Assembly (NCBI GenBank): GCA_016218975.1
Contig: JACRCO010000003.1
Location: 1 to 51,296, forward strand
Direction: 5' to 3'
DNA length: 51,296 nucleotides
From: Deltaproteobacteria bacterium
GTDB taxonomy: Bacteria; Desulfobacterota; Deferrimicrobia; Deferrimicrobiales; Deferrimicrobiaceae
Shown here: in pieces, positions 41,914 to 50,638 of the stretch
Numbering within the stretch: the first letter of the stretch is position 1
Layout: the number at the start of each line of letters is the position of its first letter
The notes under the pieces: generated by a model
Databases searched by the model: none
The model's input: the letters and a program-made list of their open reading frames with translations, nothing else
Told to the model about the DNA's origin: nothing
Program-made: the position numbers and the translations under genes

Positions 41914-43626
41914 TCACCGATCCGGGACGATCCAGCCGCCGACGGGCGTCACCCAATCCTTCGCATCCTTCGAATACCCCAGGATGTAGCAACCTTTGGA
42001 AGCGAAGCGCTGCCCGGGGCCCAGCGCCATGCGGGGATAGGCGGAGGGAGTCAGCGCGTCCTCCGCCTGGTGCTCGATCCATTCGATGAAATAGTCCCTC
42101 GAGAAATTGCCCAGCAGGTGATCCAGCGCCTCCATCGCGAGCGCGGCCGCAAACAGCGTGTTCGCCTGCAGGCGTTCCTCAGCGCGCCCCATCCCCCGGC
42201 TCCGGAGCCACGCTCTCGAACGGGCCATTCGCCGTTCTTCGTCCAGGGGTTGCGTGAAGGAATGGAGGAGATGGACCCTGTCCCTGAGCGATTCCGGGAC
42301 CGGGATGTTCCTTCCGCCCGTCAGTCCCGAAGAGAGATAGATCCGTTCGGGGAGGACCGCAGGCTCATCCGGAAGGCCGAGTCCGCCCGGTCCGGCGGCG
42401 CGAAGCCAGAGCACGACCGCGTATGGCCGATCCGACGCCGTCACGCCAGCCCAGAAGGCGGGCGTCAGTGCTTCGTTTTCGCCGATGCGCCGGTCCCTGA
42501 GGCCTGCGACGTTGTTTTTGCGCAGGGCGCTCCTGAACGCTTCGGCGGAAATCGTTCCCGCCTCGTCGCTCCGGTAGACCTGGACGATCGTACCTTCCCG
42601 CATCGACTCCCTTTCTCCTCCCAAGTGCCGTGCGAGCGCCTCCGCCTCGAGCGCCATCCCCCGGGAAAAGTAGAAGGAGTAATAGTTTGTCTCTGATACG
42701 ACGGGAAGGACAACGTTCGGGAAGAGGGAAGGGACCTCGTACTTCTCGCAAAAACGGTGGACCGGCCCCCATCCGTTTTCGGCGATTCCGCCGATCAAGG
42801 CGAAGACGGGCCGCGCCCTGTAATGCTCCTCGAGTTGGGCCTCCCATGCCGCTTCGTGCCCCGACATCTCCCATACGTCGAGTTCCCACTTCCGGAACGC
42901 CCCGAACTGCTTCGCCCCGGCCAGTCCGGGGAGCTTTCCCTTCCGTAAAATATTCCGCGGATCGCCGCCGATGTCCGCAAAATAGGTCCGAAGGACGTCC
43001 AGCATCGCTTTCCGTTTCGCTGGATCGGTCCGGCCGTCGACCACGGTCGCGAAGCGGATGGTTTCCTCGGTAACGCCCGGTGCGACGGAAACGGACATGG
43101 ACTTCAGGTAGGAAATCAGGAAGCGTAGATCCCCGTCGCCGAGCCGATAACGCGGCATCGCCGGGCCGAGGATCCGTTCCGAGGGATCGATCCCCTCGCG
43201 TATCGCCCGGGCGAGCGTCTCGTCCGTGTATGCCGGCCACTTCCCCGCCCCGTTCCGCAGCGATTGGAACGGCCCGCGCGCATATAGCTCCGAGGGACGG
43301 TAGAGGGCCGTCCCGGTCACGGGACGCGCGATCGTGCGGCCTTCGATGGAGCCCATCCCGCTGCGGCGGTGGCAGCTCACGCATGCGGCCTGTTTTCCCG
43401 CCAGAGGCACGTCATCACGGATCCGCGCCTGCACCGGTTCCCCCGAGGGGAGCAATCCCTCCCGGTAGATACGCTTCCCGTGAAGTTCTTCTTGCCCGCC
43501 ACCTGTTCCGGTTTGTAAGGGTTTCGGATCGGTTGCTCCTGCAAGAAGAGGAAGCGATACGGCAATGGCCCCGAGGAGAGTCAGGAGACGCTTTCCTGCC
43601 GGTCTGCGGCGTGGCGGTACGGTCAA
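41914..43626 (-). CDS. Cytochrome c / periplasmic solute-binding fusion protein
   Basis: The 570-aa protein has a signal peptide (KRLLTLLGAIAVSLPLLAG, 12-30). A cytochrome c domain follows with CVSCHR (82-87, heme c) and LGPAMPRYRLGDGDL, with Met157 as possible axial ligand. Residues about 190-570 resemble a type I periplasmic-binding (amino-acid/branched-chain type) domain: TEETIRFATVVDGR, FALIGGIAENGWGPVH, and VPSLFPNVVLPVVSE. It should be periplasmic. I chose TTG at 43626, which overlaps the sco1 stop (TTGA); the frame upstream is shadow. It may sense or bind a small molecule and pass electrons, but no function is known. Confidence 0.8.
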   Translation of the reverse strand: MTVPPRRRPAGKRLLTLLGAIAVSLPLLAGATDPKPLQTGTGGGQEELHGKRIYREGLLPSGEPVQARIRDDVPLAGKQAACVSCHRRSGMGSIEGRTIARPVTGTALYRPSELYARGPFQSLRNGAGKWPAYTDETLARAIREGIDPSERILGPAMPRYRLGDGDLRFLISYLKSMSVSVAPGVTEETIRFATVVDGRTDPAKRKAMLDVLRTYFADIGGDPRNILRKGKLPGLAGAKQFGAFRKWELDVWEMSGHEAAWEAQLEEHYRARPVFALIGGIAENGWGPVHRFCEKYEVPSLFPNVVLPVVSETNYYSFYFSRGMALEAEALARHLGGERESMREGTIVQVYRSDEAGTISAEAFRSALRKNNVAGLRDRRIGENEALTPAFWAGVTASDRPYAVVLWLRAAGPGGLGLPDEPAVLPERIYLSSGLTGGRNIPVPESLRDRVHLLHSFTQPLDEERRMARSRAWLRSRGMGRAEERLQANTLFAAALAMEALDHLLGNFSRDYFIEWIEHQAEDALTPSAYPRMALGPGQRFASKGCYILGYSKDAKDWVTPVGGWIVPDR

Positions 43627-44270
43627 CGGGCCGTCAGGATCGACCTGGCTTCGCGTTCGAGCTCCTCGGCGCTCAGGATCCCGTCGAGACGCGTCCAGGA
43701 AATTTCGTGGGATGCGCGCAGGTAGGTGTAAGGGGCATGCTTCATTTTGTTTCCCCGGTAGGCGTCGAAGGCGTGCTGGATCGATACTATGTCGGCCGCG
43801 CTCCCCGTCAGGAACATCCATCCGGAATCCGCGGAGAACCGGTTCGCATATTCCTTCATCACGGCGGGAGTGTCGTATTCAGGATCGATCGTGATGGACA
43901 CCATCCGGATTTTATCCCGGTCCGCGCCGAGATCCTGCCGGAGCTTGGAGACGGATGCGGTCAACAAGGGGCAGATTGTGGGGCACGTCGTGAATATAAA
44001 GTTCAGCATAACCGGGTTTCCGCCTCCGAGCGCCTCACGCAGCGTAATCCCCGCACCGTCCGGTCCCCTCAGGGTGACGTCGGGCACTTCATAAGAGGAA
44101 ACGGACCGCTTATAACCTTCCTGCGGCGCCTTCCCTCCGTGATGATGCATGTGTTCCTTGTGTCCTGCATGTTCGTGGTGATGTTTGTGCTCATCCGCAA
44201 AGCCCCTTACCGGCCCCGCCGCCAGTAATATCGCCGCCGTTCCCGCGAGAAAATGGGAAACAGGTCCCAT
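43623..44270 (-). CDS. SCO1/SenC-family copper/thiol protein with His-rich N-terminus
   Basis: The 215-aa protein has an N-terminal signal (GTAAILLAAGPVRGFA) and then a His-rich stretch (DEHKHHHEHAGHKEHMHHHG, 26-45), likely metal-binding. NFIFTTCPTICPLLTA holds the C-x3-C metal site of Sco proteins (C96, C100), and VSITIDPEYDTPAVMKEYA is a typical following segment. A conserved His before PYTYLR at about 173 completes the likely copper site. Sco proteins deliver Cu to cytochrome oxidase Cu-A or act as thiol reductases. It is translated just before the cytochrome c fusion (TTGA). Confidence 0.87.
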   Translation of the reverse strand: MGPVSHFLAGTAAILLAAGPVRGFADEHKHHHEHAGHKEHMHHHGGKAPQEGYKRSVSSYEVPDVTLRGPDGAGITLREALGGGNPVMLNFIFTTCPTICPLLTASVSKLRQDLGADRDKIRMVSITIDPEYDTPAVMKEYANRFSADSGWMFLTGSAADIVSIQHAFDAYRGNKMKHAPYTYLRASHEISWTRLDGILSAEELEREARSILTAR

Positions 44271-44365
44271 GTTTATTCCTTTCCGCTACAGTATTCCAAC
44301 CGGTTTCCACCTGGACCGCCGATTTGATGCCCTGGTCCCTGTATATGATTCCTGCGCGTCGAAGA

Positions 44366-44404
44366 TAAAAAAACCCGGGAGGCTTTTGGGGGCTCCCCGG
44401 GTTT
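44366..44404 (-). terminator. Rho-independent terminator after the oxidoreductase operon
   Basis: Read on the minus strand, AAACCCGGGGAG (44404-44393) pairs with CTCCCGGGTTT (44381-44371) and a run of T (44377-44366 side) follows. It lies 25 nt beyond the stop of the alpha/beta subunit gene. Confidence 0.85.
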
Positions 44405-44428
44405 CCATGCAAGTATTCAGGACCGTCC

Positions 44429-46708
44429 CTATAAAAGCGGGTTCTTGTGCATCTCCTTTAGGCGGAGCCAGCGGCGGTCCACCTCGGTCTGGAAAGCATC
44501 GAGCACGTGCTTGCAGTCGGGCTTCAGCATGTGCTTGGTCTTCCCCATCTGTTTGATCCACTCCGTAACCGGGACCTTCTTCCCCTTCTCCTCCGGGTCG
44601 TAGTTGAGCGTCGTGATCCCGTGCTCGATCTCGTAGAGCGGGAAGAAACAGCTGTCCACCGCCGCCTGGATGATCGGCACCGAGAGACGCTCTTCAGTGC
44701 GCCACGCCAGCGGGCACATGGAGATCAGTTTGCCGAACACCAGGCCTTCGTCCGCATACTTCTGCGCCTTGGCCGCCTTGCGGATCATGTCCCGCGGGTT
44801 CGATTCGGCCGCCGTGAAGACGTACGGGATGTGCGCAGCGTTGAATATCTGCGCCGTGTCCTTGTGGTGCGTCGCCTTCCCTTTCTGAGCCGGACCGTAG
44901 TTCGACGTGGAGGTCGACTGCCCGATCGGCACGGTGAAGGAGAGCTGGGAGCCGGTGTTCTGGTACCCCTGGTTGTCGTATTCGATGATGATCATGCGGC
45001 TGTTGCGCGCCGCGGCGCCCAGGGACGGGCCGATGCCGATGTCGTGCCCGCCGTCCCCGGTGACCATGAGGAAGGTGATCTTCTCGTCCTTCGGGATCTC
45101 TCCCCGCTTCTTCCGCTCCTCGAACATCTCGACGATTCCCGACATCGTCGCCGCGCCGTTCTGGAATAGGTTATGGACGTAGGTGATCTTGTGGGAGGTG
45201 TACGGGTAGCCGGTGGTGACCACCATCCCGCAGCCGGTGTGGAACAGCACGGTCACGAACCCCTCGATGCCTTTCAGGAACGTGTTCAGGTTCACGAAAA
45301 TCCCGCAGCCGGGGCATGCGCCGTGGCCGGGGCCGACCCGTTTAGGCCGCTCCGTCAAGGCCCGCATGTTGATGCCTCTCACATCCATTTTTCCTTCAGG
45401 CGAAGTCTCGACCCGTACGATCCCGGACGCCTGTTCCTCGGTGATGGGTTCATACGCCTTGGGCGGCTCGTATCCCTTCTCGCCGGGATTGATCCCGAAG
45501 TAGTCGTAGGGGACTTTCACTTCTCCGTCCTTCGCGATCTCAAGCGCTTCGTTCAGCATCGCCTCGGCGTCCTCGACGAAGAACTCCTTCCCGCCGACGC
45601 CGTAGATCCGCCCGGCGACCTGGGTCTCGTTCCCCCTGATCCCCTGGAGCGCGGCCTTGACCTCGATAGTCATCGCGCCGCCGTATGCGCCGAAGTTGTC
45701 CTGCCGGTCGGCGACCACGAGGCCCTTCACTTTCTTCAAGGCTTCGCGGATCTCCTTCTGCGGGAACGGCCGGATCACGTTCGGGCGGATGAGTCCCACC
45801 TTCTTCCCCTGCTTGCGGAGCGCGTCCACGGCCTCCTTGGCCGTCTCCGCGGCCGAGTTCAGGATGAACAACGCCGCCTCCGCATCCTCCATCCGGTAAA
45901 GCTCGACGAAGGGGTACTCACGCCCGGAAATCTTCGCGTATTCCGCGAACACCTTCTTGATCACGGCGTCGGCCCGCACGATCGCGTCGGCCTGCTGCTT
46001 CTTGTTGTTGATGAGGTCGGGGTCGTTCATGTAGGGGCCGATCGTGACGGGCTTGCGCGGATCGACCGACGTCACCGTCGGGACGAACGGTCCCAGAAAC
46101 TCCTGGACCACCTCTTTCGGCTCGGAGAAGATCTCCACCCGGCGCTTCTGGTGCGAGGTGAAGAAGCCGTCGAACGCCACCATCACGGGGAGCCGGACCG
46201 ACATGTCCTCCCCGATCTTGGGCGCCATGATGTTCATGTCGTAGACCGCCTGGACGTCGGAGGCCATGAGGATGATCCAGCCGGTGTTCATCGCCAGCAT
46301 GATGTCGCTGTGGTCGCCGCGGATGTCCAGCGGCCCCGATACCGCACGGGTGACGATGTTGAACACCATCGGGAAGCGGGTCCCCGACTGGACGGGAAGC
46401 TGCTCGAATCCGAACAGCAGCCCGTTGGCCGACGTGGCGTTGAAGACGCGCCCGCCCGCCGTGGTGGCCCCGTAGCAAATCCCGGCTGCGCCGTGCTCCC
46501 CGTCTCCCGGGATCATCCGGATGGTGTGCTCCCCTTCCGCCTTCATCGCGTCCAGCGTCTCCGCGATCTCCGTGGACGGGGTGATGGGGTAGTACCCCAT
46601 GATGTGGTAGTTGACGTGCTTGGCCGCCACCGCCGCGATCTCGTTGCCGCTGTTGACCACGACTTCCTGCGCCGGCCGGGCACCTGTCTTCTTCGCCGTC
46701 TGCACCAT
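44429..46708 (-). CDS. 2-oxoacid:ferredoxin oxidoreductase, fused alpha/beta subunits
   Basis: The 759-aa protein joins the two catalytic subunits. Residues about 15-420 are alpha: YYPITPSTEIAETLDAM and GDGEHGAAGICYGATTAGGR (CoA and pyruvate-binding side). Residues about 465-759 are beta: GPGHGACPGCGIFVNL (Cys ligands of a 4Fe-4S cluster), VTGDGGHDIGIGPSL (TPP binding, G-D-G) and EYDNQGYQNTG. It oxidises pyruvate or another 2-oxoacid to acyl-CoA, reducing ferredoxin. The ATG at 46708 has GAGGGAG 6 nt upstream; the ATG at 46723 has none properly spaced. The gamma/delta gene lies 19 nt upstream. Confidence 0.9.
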   Translation of the reverse strand: MVQTAKKTGARPAQEVVVNSGNEIAAVAAKHVNYHIMGYYPITPSTEIAETLDAMKAEGEHTIRMIPGDGEHGAAGICYGATTAGGRVFNATSANGLLFGFEQLPVQSGTRFPMVFNIVTRAVSGPLDIRGDHSDIMLAMNTGWIILMASDVQAVYDMNIMAPKIGEDMSVRLPVMVAFDGFFTSHQKRRVEIFSEPKEVVQEFLGPFVPTVTSVDPRKPVTIGPYMNDPDLINNKKQQADAIVRADAVIKKVFAEYAKISGREYPFVELYRMEDAEAALFILNSAAETAKEAVDALRKQGKKVGLIRPNVIRPFPQKEIREALKKVKGLVVADRQDNFGAYGGAMTIEVKAALQGIRGNETQVAGRIYGVGGKEFFVEDAEAMLNEALEIAKDGEVKVPYDYFGINPGEKGYEPPKAYEPITEEQASGIVRVETSPEGKMDVRGINMRALTERPKRVGPGHGACPGCGIFVNLNTFLKGIEGFVTVLFHTGCGMVVTTGYPYTSHKITYVHNLFQNGAATMSGIVEMFEERKKRGEIPKDEKITFLMVTGDGGHDIGIGPSLGAAARNSRMIIIEYDNQGYQNTGSQLSFTVPIGQSTSTSNYGPAQKGKATHHKDTAQIFNAAHIPYVFTAAESNPRDMIRKAAKAQKYADEGLVFGKLISMCPLAWRTEERLSVPIIQAAVDSCFFPLYEIEHGITTLNYDPEEKGKKVPVTEWIKQMGKTKHMLKPDCKHVLDAFQTEVDRRWLRLKEMHKNPLL

Positions 46709-46727
46709 CGTTTTCTCCCTCATTTCC

Positions 46728-47747
46728 TTATTTCAGATGCTTGTGTTTTACGGTGATTTTGTCGATGTCCTGCTCCGCTTCCTTGACGGGGAGCAGCGCC
46801 CCGAACTTGCATATGTGGGTGCAACGCAGGCATCCCTTGCAGAACTGGTAGTCGATGCCCAGTAGAATCATCCCGTCCTTACCGGTCTTGGGATCCTTGC
46901 CCTTCTCCCACACGAAGCAGTAGTCGGGACAGGTCAGGTCGCATTCTCCGCAGCGCGTGCACTTGTCCACGATGAAGAGCGGGATCATCCCGGTGCGGCT
47001 GGTGGAAAGGTCCTTGAACCGCATGTTCCCCACGGAGTAGATCGTCCCGCCGATGGGCGCGTTCTCGTACCCCAGCTTGGGGACTTCGCGCCTGAACGGC
47101 GTGGCCGGGTACTTCCCGTCGACCGGGAACTCCTCGAACTTCACCTCGTCGAAACCGCGCTTCAGCGCCTCGAGGTTTCCCTTCATCAGCGCCGGGTATT
47201 TCTTCCCGAACGCCTCCCCGATGGCCTCCTCGAGCGCCTTCCAGTCGAAGAAACCGGCGGCCTTGGCGATGGCGCCCATCATGACCATGTTCACGCGGGA
47301 ACCAGTGGCCATCGCGACCTCCATCGCGTCGACCGTGCCGACCTTCCCGCCCTGGATCTTCAGGAAGTCGCGCGCCTGCGCGGGGGTCTTGCGCGTGTTG
47401 AGGATCACCGTGGTCTTTCCGGGGATCGCCCCCGCGGTCACCGGCACGGTCCTGGCCAGCGCCTCGTGGAAGATCGCCAGCACGTGCGGCTCCTCGATCG
47501 GGCTGTTCACCCGCACCGTCTGGCCCGCCTCGCAGATCCGTACGAACGCCTTGACGGGCGTCCCCTTTTTCTCCGAGCCGTACGAGGCGAACCCGGCTCC
47601 GTTCATTCCCATGCGCAAAATGGCGGCCTCCGTCAGGATCTTTCCCGCGACGTTGGCGCCCAGGCCCCCGATGCTCTCCATCCGGATTTCGAAGAACCCG
47701 AGGTCATTCTTGACCGGCAGTTTTGCCGCCGCCACGCTCTTGCTCAT
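46728..47747 (-). CDS. 2-oxoacid:ferredoxin oxidoreductase, fused gamma/delta subunits
   Basis: The 339-aa protein has a gamma domain (FEIRMESIGGLGANVAGKIL, ASYGSEKKGTPVKAFVRI) followed by a ferredoxin-like delta domain with two cluster motifs: CTRCGECDLTCPDYC and CKGCLRCTHIC. The eight Cys bind two 4Fe-4S clusters that carry electrons to free ferredoxin. Together with the alpha/beta protein it forms a complete two-chain enzyme. It follows recR on the same strand by 29 nt. Confidence 0.9.
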   Translation of the reverse strand: MSKSVAAAKLPVKNDLGFFEIRMESIGGLGANVAGKILTEAAILRMGMNGAGFASYGSEKKGTPVKAFVRICEAGQTVRVNSPIEEPHVLAIFHEALARTVPVTAGAIPGKTTVILNTRKTPAQARDFLKIQGGKVGTVDAMEVAMATGSRVNMVMMGAIAKAAGFFDWKALEEAIGEAFGKKYPALMKGNLEALKRGFDEVKFEEFPVDGKYPATPFRREVPKLGYENAPIGGTIYSVGNMRFKDLSTSRTGMIPLFIVDKCTRCGECDLTCPDYCFVWEKGKDPKTGKDGMILLGIDYQFCKGCLRCTHICKFGALLPVKEAEQDIDKITVKHKHLK

Positions 47748-47776
47748 TGCTTTAACCCCTCTCGAATGGAATTTCT

Positions 47777-48373
47777 CTATAATTCCCGGCGTCCCTTGAT
47801 CGCCCTGCCGACGGTGACCTCGTCGGTAAATTCCAGGTCCGAGCCCACGGGCATGCCGTAAGCGATGCGGGTGATGCGCACGTTCGACGGTTTGACCACC
47901 CCGGCCAGGTAGGAGGCGGTGGCTTCCCCTTCGGCGGTGAGATTGGTGGCGAGGATGACTTCCTCCACCCCTCCCCGTGAAATCCTTTCCAGCAATTCGC
48001 GGATGCGCAGGTCCTCCGGCATCACGCCGTCGATCGGTGAAATCGCCCCCCCGAGGACATGGTACCTGCCCTTGTACTCCCCGCTCTTTTCTATCGGGAT
48101 AATGTCGGTAGGATCTTCAACGACGCAGATCAGGTCATCCCGGCGCGCGGGGTCCGTGCACAGGGAGCACGGGTCAACATCCGCGATGTTAAAACATTTG
48201 GTGCATCTTATCACAGCCTCGGAGATCCCGGCAATAGCCTGGCCCAATTCCCGGACGGACTCTCGTGGCATGCGCAGCATGTGGAGCGCAAGGCGCGTCG
48301 CCGTCTTCTCCCCGATGCCGGGTAGACGGGAAAGCAGGGCGATCAGCCCCCGAAGCGGCTTCGGGTAGGACAT
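47777..48373 (-). CDS. recR: Recombination mediator RecR
   Basis: The 198-aa protein has the helix-hairpin-helix LLSRLPGIGEKTATRLALHM at the start, the four-Cys zinc motif CTKCFNIADVDPCSLC, and the Toprim start ICVVEDPTDIIPIEKSGEYK with GRYHVLGGAISPIDG. These are invariant RecR features. It acts with RecF/RecO to load RecA at gaps. Its ATG follows the ybaB stop by 4 nt. Confidence 0.96.
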   Translation of the reverse strand: MSYPKPLRGLIALLSRLPGIGEKTATRLALHMLRMPRESVRELGQAIAGISEAVIRCTKCFNIADVDPCSLCTDPARRDDLICVVEDPTDIIPIEKSGEYKGRYHVLGGAISPIDGVMPEDLRIRELLERISRGGVEEVILATNLTAEGEATASYLAGVVKPSNVRITRIAYGMPVGSDLEFTDEVTVGRAIKGRREL

Positions 48374-48377
48374 CGCG

Positions 48378-48686
48378 CTATGGAAGCCCCGGGAGGTTCA
48401 TCCCCCCCGTGACCTTCGACATCTCCGAGGCGATCATCTCCCGGGAACGCGAAAGGGCTTCGTTCACCGCGGCGCGTACGAGGTCCTGGAGGAGGTCCGC
48501 TTCCTGCGGCGAGATCACCTCTTTCTCTATTCGCACGGACAGGATCTCCTGGCGGCCGTTCGCCGTCACCGTCACCATGCCGCCCCCGGCGGACGCCTCG
48601 ACCGTCTTCTGAGCAAGCTCCTCCTGGAGCTTGGCGAGGCGCGCCTGCATCTCCTGCGCCTGTTTCAGGATGTTCTGAAAATCCAT
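48378..48686 (-). CDS. ybaB: YbaB/EbfC nucleoid-associated protein
   Basis: The 102-aa protein starts MDFQNILKQAQEMQARLAKL, has KTVEASAGGGMVTVTANGRQ and EILSVRIEKEVISPQEADLL, and ends with SKVTGGMNLPGLP. These match YbaB/EbfC, a small DNA-binding dimer usually between dnaX and recR. The start at 48686 has AGGGGAT upstream; the frame to 48752 has no clear start. Confidence 0.95.
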   Translation of the reverse strand: MDFQNILKQAQEMQARLAKLQEELAQKTVEASAGGGMVTVTANGRQEILSVRIEKEVISPQEADLLQDLVRAAVNEALSRSREMIASEMSKVTGGMNLPGLP

Positions 48687-48743
48687 CGTCGATCCCCTGT
48701 CATTGACCCCGGAAGGCAATTCGCCTCGGGATCTGTTTGCCGG

Positions 48744-48791
48744 GCTACGCACGCCTCACGGGCTACCCCTCGCGGGGGACGCCTTGCCCGC
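48744..48791. repeat. Dispersed 48-nt repeat, copy 2
   Basis: This is the second copy of the repeat at 33271-33318, in the 168-nt gap between dnaX and ybaB. Core: TACCCCTCGCGGGGGACGCC. Confidence 0.75.
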
Positions 48792-48854
48792 GAAAAATAC
48801 CTCGGCGCAAAAACCTTCCGGGCCAAGGCCGGTAATATGTATCACCTGGACCGC

Positions 48855-50555
48855 TCAGGCGTCCGGATCGGACTCGCCCGGCGCAGGTTCTTCGGGTTCC
48901 GCCTCGGGGGCGGCGGGCGGAGGCGCGGGCGCCTTGCGCGGGGCGGGCCGCACTTCCAGCACCGTCGACCCCTCGAACTCCTTGAGCACCTCGGCCAGCA
49001 ACGGATCGTCGAGGGCTTTTCTCCTTGCCCGGTCCTCCTCGGCGGCTGCGTCTACGGTCTCAGGGGTTTTTTTTTCCCCGGAAGCGGTCAGCCGGACCTC
49101 GAGTTTCTTTCCCGCCGCTTCCGAGACGGCCTGAATAAGGACAGGCCACTTGTCGTCTTCCTTCAGCCGGTCGAGCACGAACTGATGGGGGGACGAGATG
49201 ACCAGCTCGTCTCCCTCGCGCCGCCCCTTCATCTGCGAAAGGAGACTCAGCAGCACCGTCTTCTTTTTCCCGGTCAGGTTTTTCAGGAGGGCGTCCCACA
49301 GCTGGTCCCTGGCTCCCGCTGCGGGCGCCGGCGCGGGTCCGCGCGCCGCGAAGGTCGTCGAAGCGGCCCTCGGCGGAGAATCCGTCTCCGGCGAACCGGA
49401 AACCGCGTGCAGCCTGGGCTTCGGCGGAGGGGCCGCCTCCCCTGCCAGACCCTCGACGTCGAGCAACCCCGGAGCGTTTACCAGCCGCAGCAGCAGCAAT
49501 TCGAACCCCAACCGCGGGAACTCCGTGCCGAGAACGTCCTTCTCCGAACGGAAAGCGATATCCAGCAGGAACATCCATTCCTCGCGGCTTTTCCCCGCGC
49601 AAAGCCCCTTCAAACGCTCGAGCGAAGACGGGGAATGCCGGAAAAGCAGGCCGTCGTTCTCCGTGAATTTCCAGACGGCGGCGTCCCGCAGGACATCCAC
49701 GATCGAAAGGTAAAGAAATTTCAGGTCCGCCCCCCGCGACAGAAGGACGGAAAATTTCCGGATCGCCTCTCCCGCATTTCCGGCCGCCACTTCGCCCACC
49801 AGGTCGAGCGCCGCCTCCGTGCCGACCAGCCCGAGCATTTCCTCGACGAGCGCCGCATCGATACGTCCGTTTCCGGACACCGCCGCCTGCTCGAAGATCG
49901 ACTGCCCGTCCCGCATGGAACCGAACGCGTAGCGCGCCACGAGGCCCAGGGCGTCTTCCTCGCACTCGATCTTCTCCGCATTCGCCATCTCCCGGAGGCG
50001 GTCGAGGATCTCCTCTTCCGTGAGCATTCGAAAATCGAAACGCTGTACCCGGGAGAGAATCGTGTCGGGAATTCGGTTCGGCTCGGTGGTCGCGAAGACG
50101 AACACCGTGTGGGGCGGCGGCTCTTCCAGTATCTTCAGCAGCCCGTTGAAGGCCGACTTCGAGAGCATGTGAACTTCGTCTATGATGTAAATCTTGTATC
50201 GCAGGCGGGATGGGGCATACGCGGCGTTTTCCCGAAGCCTGCGGACGTCGTCGATGCCCGTGTTGGACGCGCCGTCGATCTCCTGCACGTCCACCGCCGT
50301 GCCGGCGAGGACCTCGAGACAGGCGGAGCATTGGCGGCATGGAGCCGCGGAGGGGCCTTTTTCGCAGTTTAACGCCCGCGCGAGGATCCTTGCGAATGTG
50401 GTCTTCCCCACTCCGCGCGTTCCCGCGAAAAGGTAAGCGTGATGGATTTTCCCGAGTGAGATCGCGTTGGCAAGCGCCCGGGTGACGTGCCCCTGGCCGA
50501 CGACCTCCTCGAACCCCTTCGGGCGCCATTTCCTGGCCAGCGCCTCGTACGCCAT
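48855..50555 (-). CDS. dnaX: DNA polymerase III tau subunit (with internal gamma-type slippage site)
   Basis: The 566-aa clamp-loader ATPase has AYEALARKWRPKGFEEVVGQ at the start, Walker A YLFAGTRGVGKTTFARIL, four Cys for zinc (CEKGPSAAPCRQCSAC), Walker B IYIIDEVHMLS, and sensor-1/SRC DTILSRVQRFDFRM. The start is the ATG at 50555. After residue 400 the sequence becomes Ala/Pro rich. An A9 run at residues about 494-497 is a likely slippage site giving a shorter gamma form (see separate entry). Confidence 0.95.
   Translation of the reverse strand: MAYEALARKWRPKGFEEVVGQGHVTRALANAISLGKIHHAYLFAGTRGVGKTTFARILARALNCEKGPSAAPCRQCSACLEVLAGTAVDVQEIDGASNTGIDDVRRLRENAAYAPSRLRYKIYIIDEVHMLSKSAFNGLLKILEEPPPHTVFVFATTEPNRIPDTILSRVQRFDFRMLTEEEILDRLREMANAEKIECEEDALGLVARYAFGSMRDGQSIFEQAAVSGNGRIDAALVEEMLGLVGTEAALDLVGEVAAGNAGEAIRKFSVLLSRGADLKFLYLSIVDVLRDAAVWKFTENDGLLFRHSPSSLERLKGLCAGKSREEWMFLLDIAFRSEKDVLGTEFPRLGFELLLLRLVNAPGLLDVEGLAGEAAPPPKPRLHAVSGSPETDSPPRAASTTFAARGPAPAPAAGARDQLWDALLKNLTGKKKTVLLSLLSQMKGRREGDELVISSPHQFVLDRLKEDDKWPVLIQAVSEAAGKKLEVRLTASGEKKTPETVDAAAEEDRARRKALDDPLLAEVLKEFEGSTVLEVRPAPRKAPAPPPAAPEAEPEEPAPGESDPDA
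49067..49080 (-). promoter_or_regulatory. A9 slippery run in dnaX: candidate programmed frameshift
   Basis: On the minus strand the gene reads GGG GAA AAA AAA ACC CCT at 49079-49062. A -1 shift (or one extra A) gives AAC CCC TGA, stopping at residue 498. A +1 shift (or one fewer A) gives CCC CTG AGA CCG TAG, stopping at 500. Both would yield a gamma-like product lacking the C-terminal 66-68 residues of tau. Thermus dnaX uses transcriptional slippage on an A9 run. Confidence 0.7.
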
Positions 50556-50638
50556 ATGCGTATCCGCCCCCGTCCTCCTGCGCTCCATGCGGCATTCAAA
50601 AACCCAACGCATCGGAGCTTCGGAGGGCATGCCCGATT

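Noticed and set aside
45173-46756. Long open frame on the plus strand, 527 codons, antisense to the alpha/beta subunit gene
   Set aside because: It is a GC-rich shadow of a well-supported enzyme gene, rich in Arg, His and Asp, with no motif or ribosome-binding site.
48837-50372. Long open frame on the plus strand antisense to dnaX
   Set aside because: It is a shadow of dnaX; no motif and no separate promoter.
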